From the NCBI GenBank assembly GCA_034658635.1, contig JAYEFL010000018.1, positions 1-21,115 on the forward strand: a stretch of DNA of 21,115 bases, read 5' to 3'. The position numbers were made by a program, and so were the translations under genes. This DNA is from JABHCC01 sp034658635. GTDB lineage: Bacteria; Bacteroidota; Bacteroidia; Bacteroidales; UBA12481. Below the pieces are notes generated by a model, which did not search any database, had not been told where the DNA came from, and saw only the letters and a program-made list of their open reading frames with translations. Positions 6,505 to 13,691 of the stretch are shown piece by piece. Each line of letters starts with the position of its first letter. Position 1 is the first letter of the stretch.

Positions 6505-7989
6505 TTATTTAGATTTAGAGATAAACCTCTTAACCTTTGAATTCAATGATGCTGTATAGGAGCTCATTATTTCCCGAGCACTATCAGGCTCTTTATCAAT
6601 GACTTTCAACAAGCTTGCTTCCATCATCTTTTGTTTCTTGAAAACTTTTCTTTCAAATTTTTTTTTGAATTTCAGAGCCTTGTGTATTCTATCTGGATAA
6701 TTTTCATTAATGAAATCAGAATAATTCACACAATTCCAGAAATAGTGCTTGTCATTGCGAAAATGGATGTTTTCAGGAGGATAGTAATGAGCTTGGAAAT
6801 CAGGGTATTCCAAAGCATATCCTGATTTTGCAAATCCTTCAGGAAAACTATTCATTCCACAATAATAAGGCACAAATGGTTGGATGTCTGGCCATTGCGG
6901 AGCTAGCCACATAAGCACTCCAATCTCAGTTGGAAGCCAATTCCTGAGCTCAGTCACAAAACCATATACAGTAGCTTTTCCACAAATCATGGAACCGTTT
7001 AGCTTATAAGGACTACCTTCTGTGTAATTTCTAGACTTATCCAATTCAGTTCCTTCATAATGATACCCGATGACCTTCATCAAATCTTCTTTACTGACTT
7101 TTTGATCCGGAATATATGTGAACGGAAAGTTATCTTCCAATTCGATATCATACTGCAATTTGTGATATGCCCCCCATGCCCGTTTGATGTTACCAGGATG
7201 CTTAATCGATCCTTTAGAAGCATATGCTTGTCGGAAATTAAAAGGTAATCCTTCATTTGGATCATACCAGCCATTATCAATTGCATATTCGATGAGATCT
7301 GCAGATCCAAGAAAATTCTCAGAATCGCCTAAATCAATCTCTGTAATCGTGTAATTATTCGGCAAAATCATGATTTGATCATCTGGTATTCTGACTGCTA
7401 CCCAGTGTTTTCCTCTGACAGCAGCTAAAACCCATGCTTCGTTTTGATCAGCAATGGAATACGTTCTTCCTGATCCTGTATAACCAAATTCATCGATCAA
7501 CCTACCTCCAATTTCCACAGCCTCTCTGGAGGTGGTAGCTCGTTCGGCCATAATCCCACGAAGCCTGTACCCAATTCCTCCATCTGTCAATTCTGGATTT
7601 TTTTCTCTTGAAGGACAAGAATTTGATGCAATACAAACACCATATTCATTCAAGTAGCTATCTGAAAAATCCATCCCTGGCATTTCCAACCATAAATACT
7701 TGTTTGTTTTTTCCACCTGATCCAATACACCACCATTTTTCAAACGAATTTGACTTCCCTCATGATGATGTAGAGTTGGCTGGATATACCAGTTTACAAG
7801 TTGTTTGCCAAAGTCATCTTCATTGTGGGCAAACAATACAGCTCCAGTATTACTGGCTGCTTTACCAACGAGAATAGTGAAACAATTAAAATCATCAGGT
7901 AGAACTTGATTGTTAATCTGACTTGAAACAGGACTGCTGATAAATATAACAATAAGAACTGGCAGAATAAATGATCGAAAGTTTTTCAT
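6505..7989 (-). CDS. Secreted C69 family dipeptidase
   Basis: About 494 residues from ATG 7987-7989. The N-terminal segment is a signal peptide (hydrophobic 7-19, cleavage likely after SSQ at 24). The C69 (dipeptidase A/PepD-like) Ntn-hydrolase signature follows: Cys36 in NCFTILVGKAASNTGAVLFAHNED (split here: NCFTILVGKAAS, then NTGAVLFAHNED) is the expected catalytic residue that becomes N-terminal after processing. Conserved downstream blocks include NEYGVCIASNS (114-124), GGIGYRLRGIMAERATTSREAV (beginning at 137) and EAWVLAAVRGKHWVAVR (184-200). It would cleave dipeptides in the periplasm or outside the cell, feeding amino-acid uptake. The next gene on the strand is a serine hydrolase separated by a likely terminator. 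A TTG at 8014-8016 with a purine-rich GGAGGAG 10 nt upstream is an alternative start, which would lengthen the n-region by nine residues. Confidence 0.9.
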   Translation of the reverse strand: MKNFRSFILPVLIVIFISSPVSSQINNQVLPDDFNCFTILVGKAASNTGAVLFAHNEDDFGKQLVNWYIQPTLHHHEGSQIRLKNGGVLDQVEKTNKYLWLEMPGMDFSDSYLNEYGVCIASNSCPSREKNPELTDGGIGYRLRGIMAERATTSREAVEIGGRLIDEFGYTGSGRTYSIADQNEAWVLAAVRGKHWVAVRIPDDQIMILPNNYTITEIDLGDSENFLGSADLIEYAIDNGWYDPNEGLPFNFRQAYASKGSIKHPGNIKRAWGAYHKLQYDIELEDNFPFTYIPDQKVSKEDLMKVIGYHYEGTELDKSRNYTEGSPYKLNGSMICGKATVYGFVTELRNWLPTEIGVLMWLAPQWPDIQPFVPYYCGMNSFPEGFAKSGYALEYPDFQAHYYPPENIHFRNDKHYFWNCVNYSDFINENYPDRIHKALKFKKKFERKVFKKQKMMEASLLKVIDKEPDSAREIMSSYTASLNSKVKRFISKSK

Positions 7990-8184
7990 CCGTTTATATT
8001 TAGTTTGAAAAAACAATGTACTATATCTCCTCCAATTGGCCTAATTCCAAAAATGTTTGTTAAAAGACTGTTAAGGGCAAAACCAATCTGGAAAATGATT
8101 TGTTATATTGTTGCATCAAGCTGGCATACGAGGTCTTATTTTTGGTATGCTTTTGTTAGGTTTTGTTATGCTTCTTTTTTTTGG

Positions 8185-8835
8185 TTAGTTTTTTGGTTTT
8201 CTCTCTTCTGAACTTGTATGTCCGGCTTGATCTTTTATTTTTCCTTCTTTCTTTATGTTCTCTTCAGTATAAGACCTTCTTTCATTTAAGAATTGATCTA
8301 ACTCTTCATTCAGTTCATTTAAAACCTGCTCAATCTCATTGATCATACCAGAATTATTTAATTCCTGTTCAAGATTAACCATCCAATCCTTAAGTTCCTC
8401 ATTGTAAAACCTCTCAAATCGTCTACTAAGCTCCAGATCCTTAATAACTTTTTCAAGCTTATCAATATCTCTCTTTAACTCAGCTTCAAGCTCATATACA
8501 TTCTGATACTTATAAACTTTTTGCTTGCTGGTTGACAGATAATCAACAAACTCAGAGATTAGGTTCACATTATCCTTCCACTCCTTTTGAGGTAGAGGTT
8601 CTCCATCTATAACTATAGAAGTAATCCTTCCATTATTAAATTTCGCATTGAACTGTTGAGTATGGCCGTTATCATCAACTATAATAACACAATAGGCACC
8701 ATCAAGATTCTTGACTATGGCATCATCTATAGATAAACCTGGATTGAGAGAGTCGCTTTTGGTTTGGGAAATACCAATTGTTACATAGCCTGCAAAAAAA
8801 ACTAAGAAAAAAATAAGAAACTTAACTGATCGCAT
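8185..8835 (-). CDS. Small secreted coiled-coil protein of unknown function
   Basis: Not recognised. The 216 residues begin with a clear signal peptide (hydrophobic 6-20, probable cut after GISQ at 24). A short folded-looking segment follows (about 35-85) containing YCVIIVDDNGHTQQFNAKF and ITSIVIDGEPLP, which reads like a small beta-sheet domain. Residues about 86-190 are strongly helical and charged, rich in Glu, Leu, Lys and Asn, with heptad-like spacing in VYELEAELKRDIDKLEKVIK and INEIEQVLNELNEELDQFL, so a coiled coil is likely. The last 25 residues are hydrophilic and Lys/Glu-rich, probably disordered. No catalytic motif or T9SS domain is visible, so a periplasmic or surface-associated structural role is possible but unproven. 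It lies 49 bp after pyrD on the same strand and may be read from the same transcript. Confidence 0.8.
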   Translation of the reverse strand: MRSVKFLIFFLVFFAGYVTIGISQTKSDSLNPGLSIDDAIVKNLDGAYCVIIVDDNGHTQQFNAKFNNGRITSIVIDGEPLPQKEWKDNVNLISEFVDYLSTSKQKVYKYQNVYELEAELKRDIDKLEKVIKDLELSRRFERFYNEELKDWMVNLEQELNNSGMINEIEQVLNELNEELDQFLNERRSYTEENIKKEGKIKDQAGHTSSEERKPKN

Positions 8836-8884
8836 GATTTTTCAATTTTTGTGTTTCTATCAACAAAGCCAAAATCATGCCAAA

Positions 8885-9901
8885 TCAGCTAATTGCACTT
8901 AAAATTTTTCGAATCAAAGACGGACCTTCATATATGAAGCCAGTATAAATCTGAACCAGTTGTGCTCCAGCCTCCATCTTCTCAGCAGCATCCTCTTTAG
9001 TCATTATGCCACCAGAAGCTATTATTGGAAAATTTGGTCCGAGGTGTAATCTTAGAAATTTAATCACTTCAGTAGACCTTTTGGAAAGTGGTTTTCCGCT
9101 CATACCACCTGCTCCAAGCCTCTCTATAAATCTCTTATCTGAACTGAGCCCGGTGCGAGTTATGCTTGTATTTGTAGCAACCAAACCATCAATTTTGGTT
9201 TCTTTTATAAGCTCTATCAGGTCATCCAATTGATCTTCATTCAAATCAGGTGAAACTTTAAGTAGAATTGGTTTCGAAAATTCCTGAGTAGATCTGTACT
9301 TAAATAAAGAATCCATAATTCTCACAAGACTGTCTTTGTCCTGAAGCTCTCTCAGATCCTGGATATTTGGACAACTTACATTGACAACAAAGTAGTCTAC
9401 ATAAAGATATAGCTTCTCAAAACAATAGAGATAATCTCCTGCAGCTTCAGCATTAGGTGTATTAGTATTTTTGCCTATATTCCCACCAATGATCATATTT
9501 TTTGGCCGATTTTTCAGTTTCCTCACCAACTCATCAACGCCATTATTATTAAAACCCATTCGATTGATAAGGGCTTTGTCTTCAGGAATACGGAATAATC
9601 TTGGTTTTGGATTACCAGGTTGAGGCTTAGGGGTAACAGTGCCAAGTTCAATAAAACTGAAACCCAATTTCATTATCGCACGATAAGCCCTTCCATCCTT
9701 GTCCAAACCGGCAGCCAATCCAACAGGATGCATAAAATTCAAACCAAACAAGTCAATAGAATTATTTCTCTTGCCTGGAGAAGGGAAGAACAAAGAAAGT
9801 ATTGGTTTAAAAATATTAAGAAGTGAAAAGGTGAAATGATGAACTGTCTCAGGAGAACTGATAAAGAGAACAGGTCTGATAATTCTCGTATAAAAACTCA
9901 T
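8885..9901 (-). CDS. pyrD: Dihydroorotate dehydrogenase (quinone), class 2
   Basis: Fourth step of UMP synthesis: oxidation of dihydroorotate to orotate with electrons passed to membrane quinone. The 338-residue length, the N-terminal amphipathic extension (about 1-40) for membrane/quinone contact and the blocks GLAAGLDKDG (61-70), ELGTVTPKPQPGNPKPRLFR (85-104), NRMGFNNNG (113-121), IGGNIGKN (138-145), KVSPD (215-219), ATNTS (242-246), GGMSGKPL (265-272) and IASGGI (294-299) are typical of class 2. The active-site block reads NVSCPN (174-179), placing Cys177 where class 2 enzymes such as E. coli PyrD have the catalytic serine; cysteine there is the class 1 residue. FMN binding residues otherwise look intact. 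The start is ATG 9899-9901. It follows the XRE regulator gene by 43 bp on the same strand and may be cotranscribed with it. Confidence 0.95.
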   Translation of the reverse strand: MSFYTRIIRPVLFISSPETVHHFTFSLLNIFKPILSLFFPSPGKRNNSIDLFGLNFMHPVGLAAGLDKDGRAYRAIMKLGFSFIELGTVTPKPQPGNPKPRLFRIPEDKALINRMGFNNNGVDELVRKLKNRPKNMIIGGNIGKNTNTPNAEAAGDYLYCFEKLYLYVDYFVVNVSCPNIQDLRELQDKDSLVRIMDSLFKYRSTQEFSKPILLKVSPDLNEDQLDDLIELIKETKIDGLVATNTSITRTGLSSDKRFIERLGAGGMSGKPLSKRSTEVIKFLRLHLGPNFPIIASGGIMTKEDAAEKMEAGAQLVQIYTGFIYEGPSLIRKILSAIS

Positions 9902-9944
9902 GCTGGTTTTTGATGCGCCAAGTTACGAAAATACAATTCAATAC

Positions 9945-10376
9945 TTACTTGCTTTTCTTTGGTCTGTACGTATCAAAGCTATTATCTGAATAGAATATTA
10001 CAATCTGATCGACTTGAGGAAGTATAGAATTATCATCAACATCAGTTATATCACGGGATTCAATTAATTCTGGAACAGTCTGAGTTTTTGACTCTTCAGA
10101 AAGATTATCGAATATATTCAAAGTACTTGAGACTGATTTCTTCTCAGTAACATTAACCTGATTATCTGACAGATACATCTCACCTTCACCCAGTAGAAGC
10201 CAGCTTAGATTCAATTTCTGAAACCGATTCTTAGTTTTAATAACAAAATCAAGACTAGGGTTATTACGTCCATTTAGTATATGAGAAAGAGAACTTCTCT
10301 GTACTCCTATTTCATCAGCAAACGCCCCGGATGTCAACCCTTCATTCAATAGTAGCTTACGTACCCGATCTTTCAT
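9945..10376 (-). CDS. XRE-family helix-turn-helix transcriptional regulator
   Basis: A 143-residue protein from ATG 10374-10376. An upstream TTG at 10416-10418 would add 14 residues unlike the family and would lie inside the candidate promoter, so it is rejected. An N-terminal HTH_3 domain spans about 1-63: LLLNEGLTSGAFADEIGV (8-25), recognition helix QRSSLSHILNGRNNPSLDF (26-44) and the family's typical ending LSWLLLGEGEMY (57-68). The remaining 75 residues are polar with no recognisable domain, and the C-terminus is YRPKKSK. Such small cytoplasmic repressors occur both as prophage/element regulators and as stand-alone chromosomal genes in Bacteroidota. Three copies of a TTACAnnTGTAA-like dyad lie within 90 bp upstream, one of them touching the start codon region, which suggests autorepression. 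The non-coding gap upstream and a nearby tRNA fragment leave open a mobile-element origin. Confidence 0.9.
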   Translation of the reverse strand: MKDRVRKLLLNEGLTSGAFADEIGVQRSSLSHILNGRNNPSLDFVIKTKNRFQKLNLSWLLLGEGEMYLSDNQVNVTEKKSVSSTLNIFDNLSEESKTQTVPELIESRDITDVDDNSILPQVDQIVIFYSDNSFDTYRPKKSK

Positions 10377-10377
10377 A

Positions 10378-10467
10378 TTACAAATGTAAACAAGTTCATT
10401 CACATCTCCAATTTCCAAATGTAAACATCAATGAATCACATAATGCAATTATAAATTACAATTGTTA
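10378..10467. promoter_or_regulatory. Operator cluster upstream of the XRE gene (three dyads)
   Basis: Copies related to TTACAnnTGTAA lie at 10378-10389 (TTACAAATGTAA, perfect arms), 10413-10424 (TTCCAAATGTAA, one mismatch) and 10456-10467 (TTACAATTGTTA, one mismatch). The first two share the longer direct repeat CAAATGTAAACA at a 35-bp spacing. They cover the start codon flank and the likely promoter, as expected for autoregulatory operators. The assignment to the XRE protein is inference from position. Confidence 0.5.
10416..10423 (-). promoter_or_regulatory. Candidate -7 promoter element of the XRE regulator gene
   Basis: On the minus strand this reads TACATTTG, matching TAnnTTTG, with a TTG about 22 bp further upstream as a possible -33 box. 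Transcription would start about 30 nt before the ATG. The element is part of one of the repeated TGTTTACATTTG motifs, so repressor and RNA polymerase would compete for the same bases. Confidence 0.45.
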
Positions 10468-10558
10468 ATACAAGTATATGACACACTTCTACATCAACAA
10501 TTAGGAAGACTACTAGATTCCCCTTTAATATATACTGCTTCAGCATTAAGCAAATATT

Positions 10559-10600
10559 TACGAACGACTAGTCAATATGATTAAAATTGCGTCGTTCGTA
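10559..10600. repeat. Perfect 10-bp inverted repeat with 22-nt spacer
   Basis: TACGAACGAC (10559-10568) and GTCGTTCGTA (10591-10600) are exact reverse complements. The arms are GC-richer than the surrounding AT-rich DNA, and no gene covers them. This could be a stem-loop in RNA or a site for a dimeric protein. Confidence 0.7.
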
Positions 10601-10773
10601 GCAGTGTTTCATACTCAGCAGGCAAAATTATCCATATTTCAATAAGAACCTTCATAAGCTCTCTGTATGCAAGCATTTATTAGAATATAGCCTGATTCAT
10701 CAAAGAGAATCCAGATCTAATGTGATATTTACATGCAATGAGATAACAAGCAGGTTATAAGTGTATTATAGTC

Positions 10774-10812
10774 GATATCTCGCTGATGATTTACAAATAT
10801 ATAGCGAATATC
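10774..10812. repeat. Inverted repeat with one bulged base
   Basis: GATATCTCGCT (10774-10784) pairs with AGCGAATATC (10803-10812) apart from one extra C in the left arm. The 18-nt loop contains TTACAAAT, a half of the dyad found elsewhere in this gap. Confidence 0.55.
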
Positions 10813-10846
10813 AAGATATAATCACATTTACACTATAAATATGATT

Positions 10847-10868
10847 AAGTAATACGGTATTATTACTT
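10847..10868. repeat. Perfect 8-bp inverted repeat with 6-nt loop
   Basis: AAGTAATA and TATTACTT flank CGGTAT, a compact hairpin shape. No long T tract follows on either strand, so a simple terminator is not well supported. Confidence 0.55.
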
Positions 10869-10924
10869 GGTTTTCTGATAGTTATGCTGAATATATTGTC
10901 ATTAGTATTAGGCCTTGGGCATGA

Positions 10925-11013
10925 TTACATTTGTCAACTTTCAAAACACAGAACTCACACTGGTTTTTAGGTACAGTATACAAATGTGAAATAATGATCG
11001 GTTACAGATGTAA
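10925..11013. promoter_or_regulatory. Second cluster of TTACAnnTGTAA-like dyads
   Basis: Three sites lie at 10925-10936 (TTACATTTGTCA), 10978-10989 (ATACAAATGTGA) and 11002-11013 (TTACAGATGTAA, perfect arms). They resemble those at the XRE gene start about 500 bp away. The first contains TACATTTG, a possible plus-strand -7 element, but no gene is visible downstream of it. Confidence 0.4.
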
Positions 11014-11196
11014 AGGTAGGCGAAAGAAGCAATTCTCCTTAAATGCTGAGATTTACAATCTTAATTATTACCCGATATGTCATTAGATCAGTTATATACA
11101 TTGATTACTCCTTTTCTAGAATTGAATAATAATGGATAACTGTACTGATTACAGGGAATATTTGAAGGAAATAAGCTTAAATGGACAGCAAAACTA

Positions 11197-11216
11197 GATT
11201 CGAACCCTCGCACGAC
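11197..11216 (-). other. tRNA-like fragment (variable loop to T-loop)
   Basis: On the minus strand these 20 bases read as the end of a variable loop, the 5' half of a T-stem (GAGGG), a complete T-loop TTCGAAT and the first base of the 3' T-stem. After that the match stops: the next bases (TAGT) do not pair with GAGGG, and no acceptor or anticodon arm is present. It is therefore not a functional tRNA, but it may be the remnant of an integration site. Confidence 0.4.
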
Positions 11217-11226
11217 GCAAAATAAA

Positions 11227-12522
11227 TTATTTGCCACACAGTTTGGTTAGATCAACTTTATCTTCTGTTTTGGCTACTATTGTTGAGACTGTAGAATCAC
11301 CAGTTACATTCACAACAGTTCTCAACATATCCAGTGGTCTGTCAATGCCCAGAATAAGTGCGAGTCCTTCTACTGGTATACCTACAGAGGTGAGTACGAT
11401 TATTAACATTACTATACTTCCTCCTGGAACGCCAGGTGTGCCAATAGACGCCATTAGAGCGGTTAACACAATAATTAACTGCTGACCAAAGGATAGATCT
11501 ATTCCAAAGACCTGAGCTATAAAGACAGCTGCAATAGCCTGATAGCAGCTGGTTCCATCCATATTGATAGTTACACCAACCGGCAATACAAAACTTGCAA
11601 CTTCTTTATCCACACCTAATTCGTTAGTAACCTGCTTCATTGTTACGGGCAGAGTGGCTGCGCTGGAGCTTGTTGAAAATGCAAGCATTTGTGCCGGAAT
11701 GATTCCTTTGAAGAATCTTCCAATTTTTGCCTGTCTAACAAATAATTTCAAAAACATCGGATAAAAGCCTACAACTACTAACATGAGACCAAGAACAACA
11801 GTAACAAAGTACAAGCCCAATGCTGCAAACAGGTCTGCATCACCGGCAAAGTCGACAACCAATGCAGCTAAGAGGGCAAATACTCCATATGGAGCTGTCA
11901 GCATAATCATATCTATTAGCTTGAGAATAATATCATTCAGACTATCAATAAAATTCTTTACTGGTTCTACAGTCTTTCTTGGCAGAAGAATCATTGCAAT
12001 TGCAAACAAGATTGCAAAAACAATTATCTGTAGCATTTTGGAATTATCAGCAGTTGCCTTAAAAATATTCTCAGGCACCATATCAACAATAAATTGTAAG
12101 GGAGATTGTTCTGTGAAATCCTCTGCAGCAGATTGTTTGTCAAAAATACTCGCACCAAATTTCTCTTGATACTCAGCTTGTTTGTCAGCTGGAAAAGTAT
12201 TTCCAGGTTGTATCAAATTCACCAGAACCAGCCCAATAGTAATTGCCACCAATGTAGAAACGACATACAGGCTCAAAGTTTTAAGTCCCATTGAACTTAA
12301 TTTATTTATGTTACTCAGACCTGAAATACCCTTTACAAGTGACACGAAAATTAGTGGTACTGCTATCAGTTTAAGTAGATTAAGAAAGATTGTTCCCCAT
12401 GGCTTAATCCATCGGATAGTTAAGTTTTCTAAATTGAATTTAACTGCAATCATGCCCCAGACAAGTCCAACCGCCATCCCAATAAGGATTTGCAGATATA
12501 GTGGAATACGTTTTTTCATCAT
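11227..12522 (-). CDS. Dicarboxylate/amino acid:cation symporter (DAACS family, glutamate/aspartate type)
   Basis: A 431-residue inner-membrane carrier with about eight membrane segments and two re-entrant hairpins, importing an acidic amino acid or dicarboxylate with Na+ or H+. The family landmarks are all present: serine-rich HP1 tip STSSSAATLP (283-292), NMDGT in TM7 (320-324), HP2 loop ASIGTPGVPGG (358-368) and the TM8 substrate/cation motif DRPLDMLRTVVNVTGD (394-409). R401 aligns with the arginine that binds the side-chain carboxylate in archaeal GltPh, with D398, T402, N405 and D409 also conserved, which favours glutamate or aspartate over neutral amino acids. The start is the first of two adjacent ATG codons (12520-12522). 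It lies 86 bp after buk on the same strand, so it may be a late gene of the fermentation operon or have its own promoter. It could be gltP- or dctA-like; the symbol is left blank. Confidence 0.93.
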   Translation of the reverse strand: MMKKRIPLYLQILIGMAVGLVWGMIAVKFNLENLTIRWIKPWGTIFLNLLKLIAVPLIFVSLVKGISGLSNINKLSSMGLKTLSLYVVSTLVAITIGLVLVNLIQPGNTFPADKQAEYQEKFGASIFDKQSAAEDFTEQSPLQFIVDMVPENIFKATADNSKMLQIIVFAILFAIAMILLPRKTVEPVKNFIDSLNDIILKLIDMIMLTAPYGVFALLAALVVDFAGDADLFAALGLYFVTVVLGLMLVVVGFYPMFLKLFVRQAKIGRFFKGIIPAQMLAFSTSSSAATLPVTMKQVTNELGVDKEVASFVLPVGVTINMDGTSCYQAIAAVFIAQVFGIDLSFGQQLIIVLTALMASIGTPGVPGGSIVMLIIVLTSVGIPVEGLALILGIDRPLDMLRTVVNVTGDSTVSTIVAKTEDKVDLTKLCGK

Positions 12523-12550
12523 TTCTTAAAAAAAAACTAAAGATAGAATT

Positions 12551-12570
12551 TTAAGCTTGAAATAAGCTAA
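12551..12570. repeat. Imperfect hairpin between buk and the symporter gene
   Basis: TTAAGCTT and AAGCTAA flank a 5-nt loop with one bulged base. On the minus strand it is followed some 18 nt later by a run of T residues just before the symporter start. It could be a weak terminator or processing site. A direct repeat AATCGAATT also occurs at 12580-12588 and 12594-12602. Confidence 0.3.
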
Positions 12571-12608
12571 TTCCAAAAGAATCGAATTCCGATAATCGAA
12601 TTACCTAC

Positions 12609-13682
12609 TTATTTATAATGCTTTGGAGTAACTTCTCCTGTTGTCACAAAATATGCATTTTGTGCCAGGGCTCGCATTTCATCTTCACCAGGAAAGATTC
12701 TAACAGGAGCAATCCATGCGATGCGGTATGTCAGATATTGAATAAATAAATCACTATATGCAATTCCACCTGTTATTAGTATAGCATCCACTCTACCTTT
12801 AAGAACGACACTTGCGGCCCCTATTTCTTTAGCTACCTGATATGCCATTGCCTCATATACCTCTGCAGCAAGCTTATCTCCATTCAGGGCACGACTCTCA
12901 ACTTCAGCAGCATTGTTGGTACCCAGATAGGCTACTAAACCACCCTTCCCGACTATCTTCATACGCATTTCTTCTCTACTCATTCCTTGGGCTGCCATTG
13001 CATCAATCACTTTTCCCATAGGTAAAGTTCCACTTCTTTCAGGAGAAAAAGGTCCATCTCCATCCAGTCCCTGATTGACATCAATAACCCGACCTTTCTG
13101 ATGGGCTCCAACTGTAACCCCACCACCAAGATGGGCAACGATCAGATTAATATCATCATAACTGCGATCGATTGATTTAGCGAAATTGCGTGCCACGGCT
13201 TTTTGATTCAGAGCATGAAAAATAGAAATGCGCTCAAAATCAGGATGTCCGCTGTATCTGGCAAGGGGTTCAAATTCGTCAACAACAATAGGATCAGCGA
13301 TATATGATTTACAATCCTGCACCTGGTTTGCTAAGTCTCTGGCTATCAGTCCTCCCATGTTTGAAGCATGTTCTCCCATACTTGGATTTTTAAGATCCTC
13401 AACCATTTGGTCATTTATCTCATAGATTCCGGATTCTATCGGCTTAACCAGTCCGCCGCGACCAATAATTACATTAAAATTCAAAGGAATACCTGCTGCA
13501 AAAAGCTCCTTTTTAATGACATTTTTTCGAAATATGAATTGATCAGTAATCTTCTGAAAACCTGCTAATTCATCTCTTGAATGCCGAATAGATTTCTGAA
13601 AAACGGGACGCAAATTTTCAAAAACCGCAATTTTAGTAGAGGTGGATCCGGGGTTGATAGCCAAAATCCTGACTGCGTCCAT
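12609..13682 (-). CDS. buk: Butyrate kinase
   Basis: ASKHA-superfamily kinase that converts butyryl phosphate (or a branched-chain acyl phosphate) and ADP to the free acid and ATP. The 357 residues are normal for Buk and shorter than acetate kinase. Landmarks are the phosphate-1 loop NPGSTSTKIAV (10-20), GRGGLVKPI (74-82), AHLGGGVTVGAH (183-194), DGDGPFSPERSGTLP (207-221), which is characteristic of Buk as opposed to AckA, and the adenosine loop ITGGIAYS (303-310). The start is ATG 13680-13682. It lies 9 bp after ptb, whose product supplies its substrate, so the pair forms a substrate-level phosphorylation module. It may accept isobutyryl and isovaleryl phosphate, as related enzymes do. It is the last gene of the tight five-gene run. 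Confidence 0.95.
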   Translation of the reverse strand: MDAVRILAINPGSTSTKIAVFENLRPVFQKSIRHSRDELAGFQKITDQFIFRKNVIKKELFAAGIPLNFNVIIGRGGLVKPIESGIYEINDQMVEDLKNPSMGEHASNMGGLIARDLANQVQDCKSYIADPIVVDEFEPLARYSGHPDFERISIFHALNQKAVARNFAKSIDRSYDDINLIVAHLGGGVTVGAHQKGRVIDVNQGLDGDGPFSPERSGTLPMGKVIDAMAAQGMSREEMRMKIVGKGGLVAYLGTNNAAEVESRALNGDKLAAEVYEAMAYQVAKEIGAASVVLKGRVDAILITGGIAYSDLFIQYLTYRIAWIAPVRIFPGEDEMRALAQNAYFVTTGEVTPKHYK

Positions 13683-13691
13683 ATTAATTAT

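Larger units (their letters stand above)
10419..11226. other. Long intergenic region without a convincing gene
   Basis: About 800 bp between the XRE regulator and the 3' end of the symporter gene. Both strands were read and only peptides of about 20 codons are open, none with coding character I can defend. It holds three inverted repeats (10559-10600, 10774-10812, 10847-10868), a second cluster of TTACAnnTGTAA-like dyads (10925-11013) and a tRNA T-arm-like fragment (11197-11216). It could be a decayed mobile element, a regulatory region, or the site of an unannotated small RNA. Confidence 0.6.

Noticed and set aside
8005..8211. A 68-codon plus-strand ORF with a hydrophobic aromatic C-terminus
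   Set aside because: It runs through the gap before the dipeptidase and into the 3' end of the coiled-coil gene; the Phe/Trp-rich tail is the reverse of a Lys-rich C-terminus.
10377..10418. N-terminal extension of the XRE regulator from TTG at 10416-10418
   Set aside because: The extra 14 residues do not resemble the family and lie over the candidate promoter and operators; the ATG at 10376 gives the normal N-terminus.
11039..11101. A 20-codon minus-strand ORF beginning MYITDLMTYR with AAAAGGAG upstream
   Set aside because: The purine-rich leader looks like a ribosome site, but the peptide is too short to judge and this lineage rarely depends on such sites.
11132..11197. A 21-codon plus-strand ORF beginning MDNCTDYREY
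   Set aside because: Too short, no promoter or ribosome site visible, and no way to separate it from chance.
11197..11226. A complete tRNA gene on the minus strand
   Set aside because: Only the variable loop to T-loop is recognisable; the T-stem does not close and no acceptor, D or anticodon arm is found in the flanking sequence. Kept only as a fragment.
11783..12169. A 128-codon plus-strand ORF opposite the symporter gene
   Set aside because: It is antisense to a well-conserved membrane protein and its composition is that of a reverse-frame shadow.
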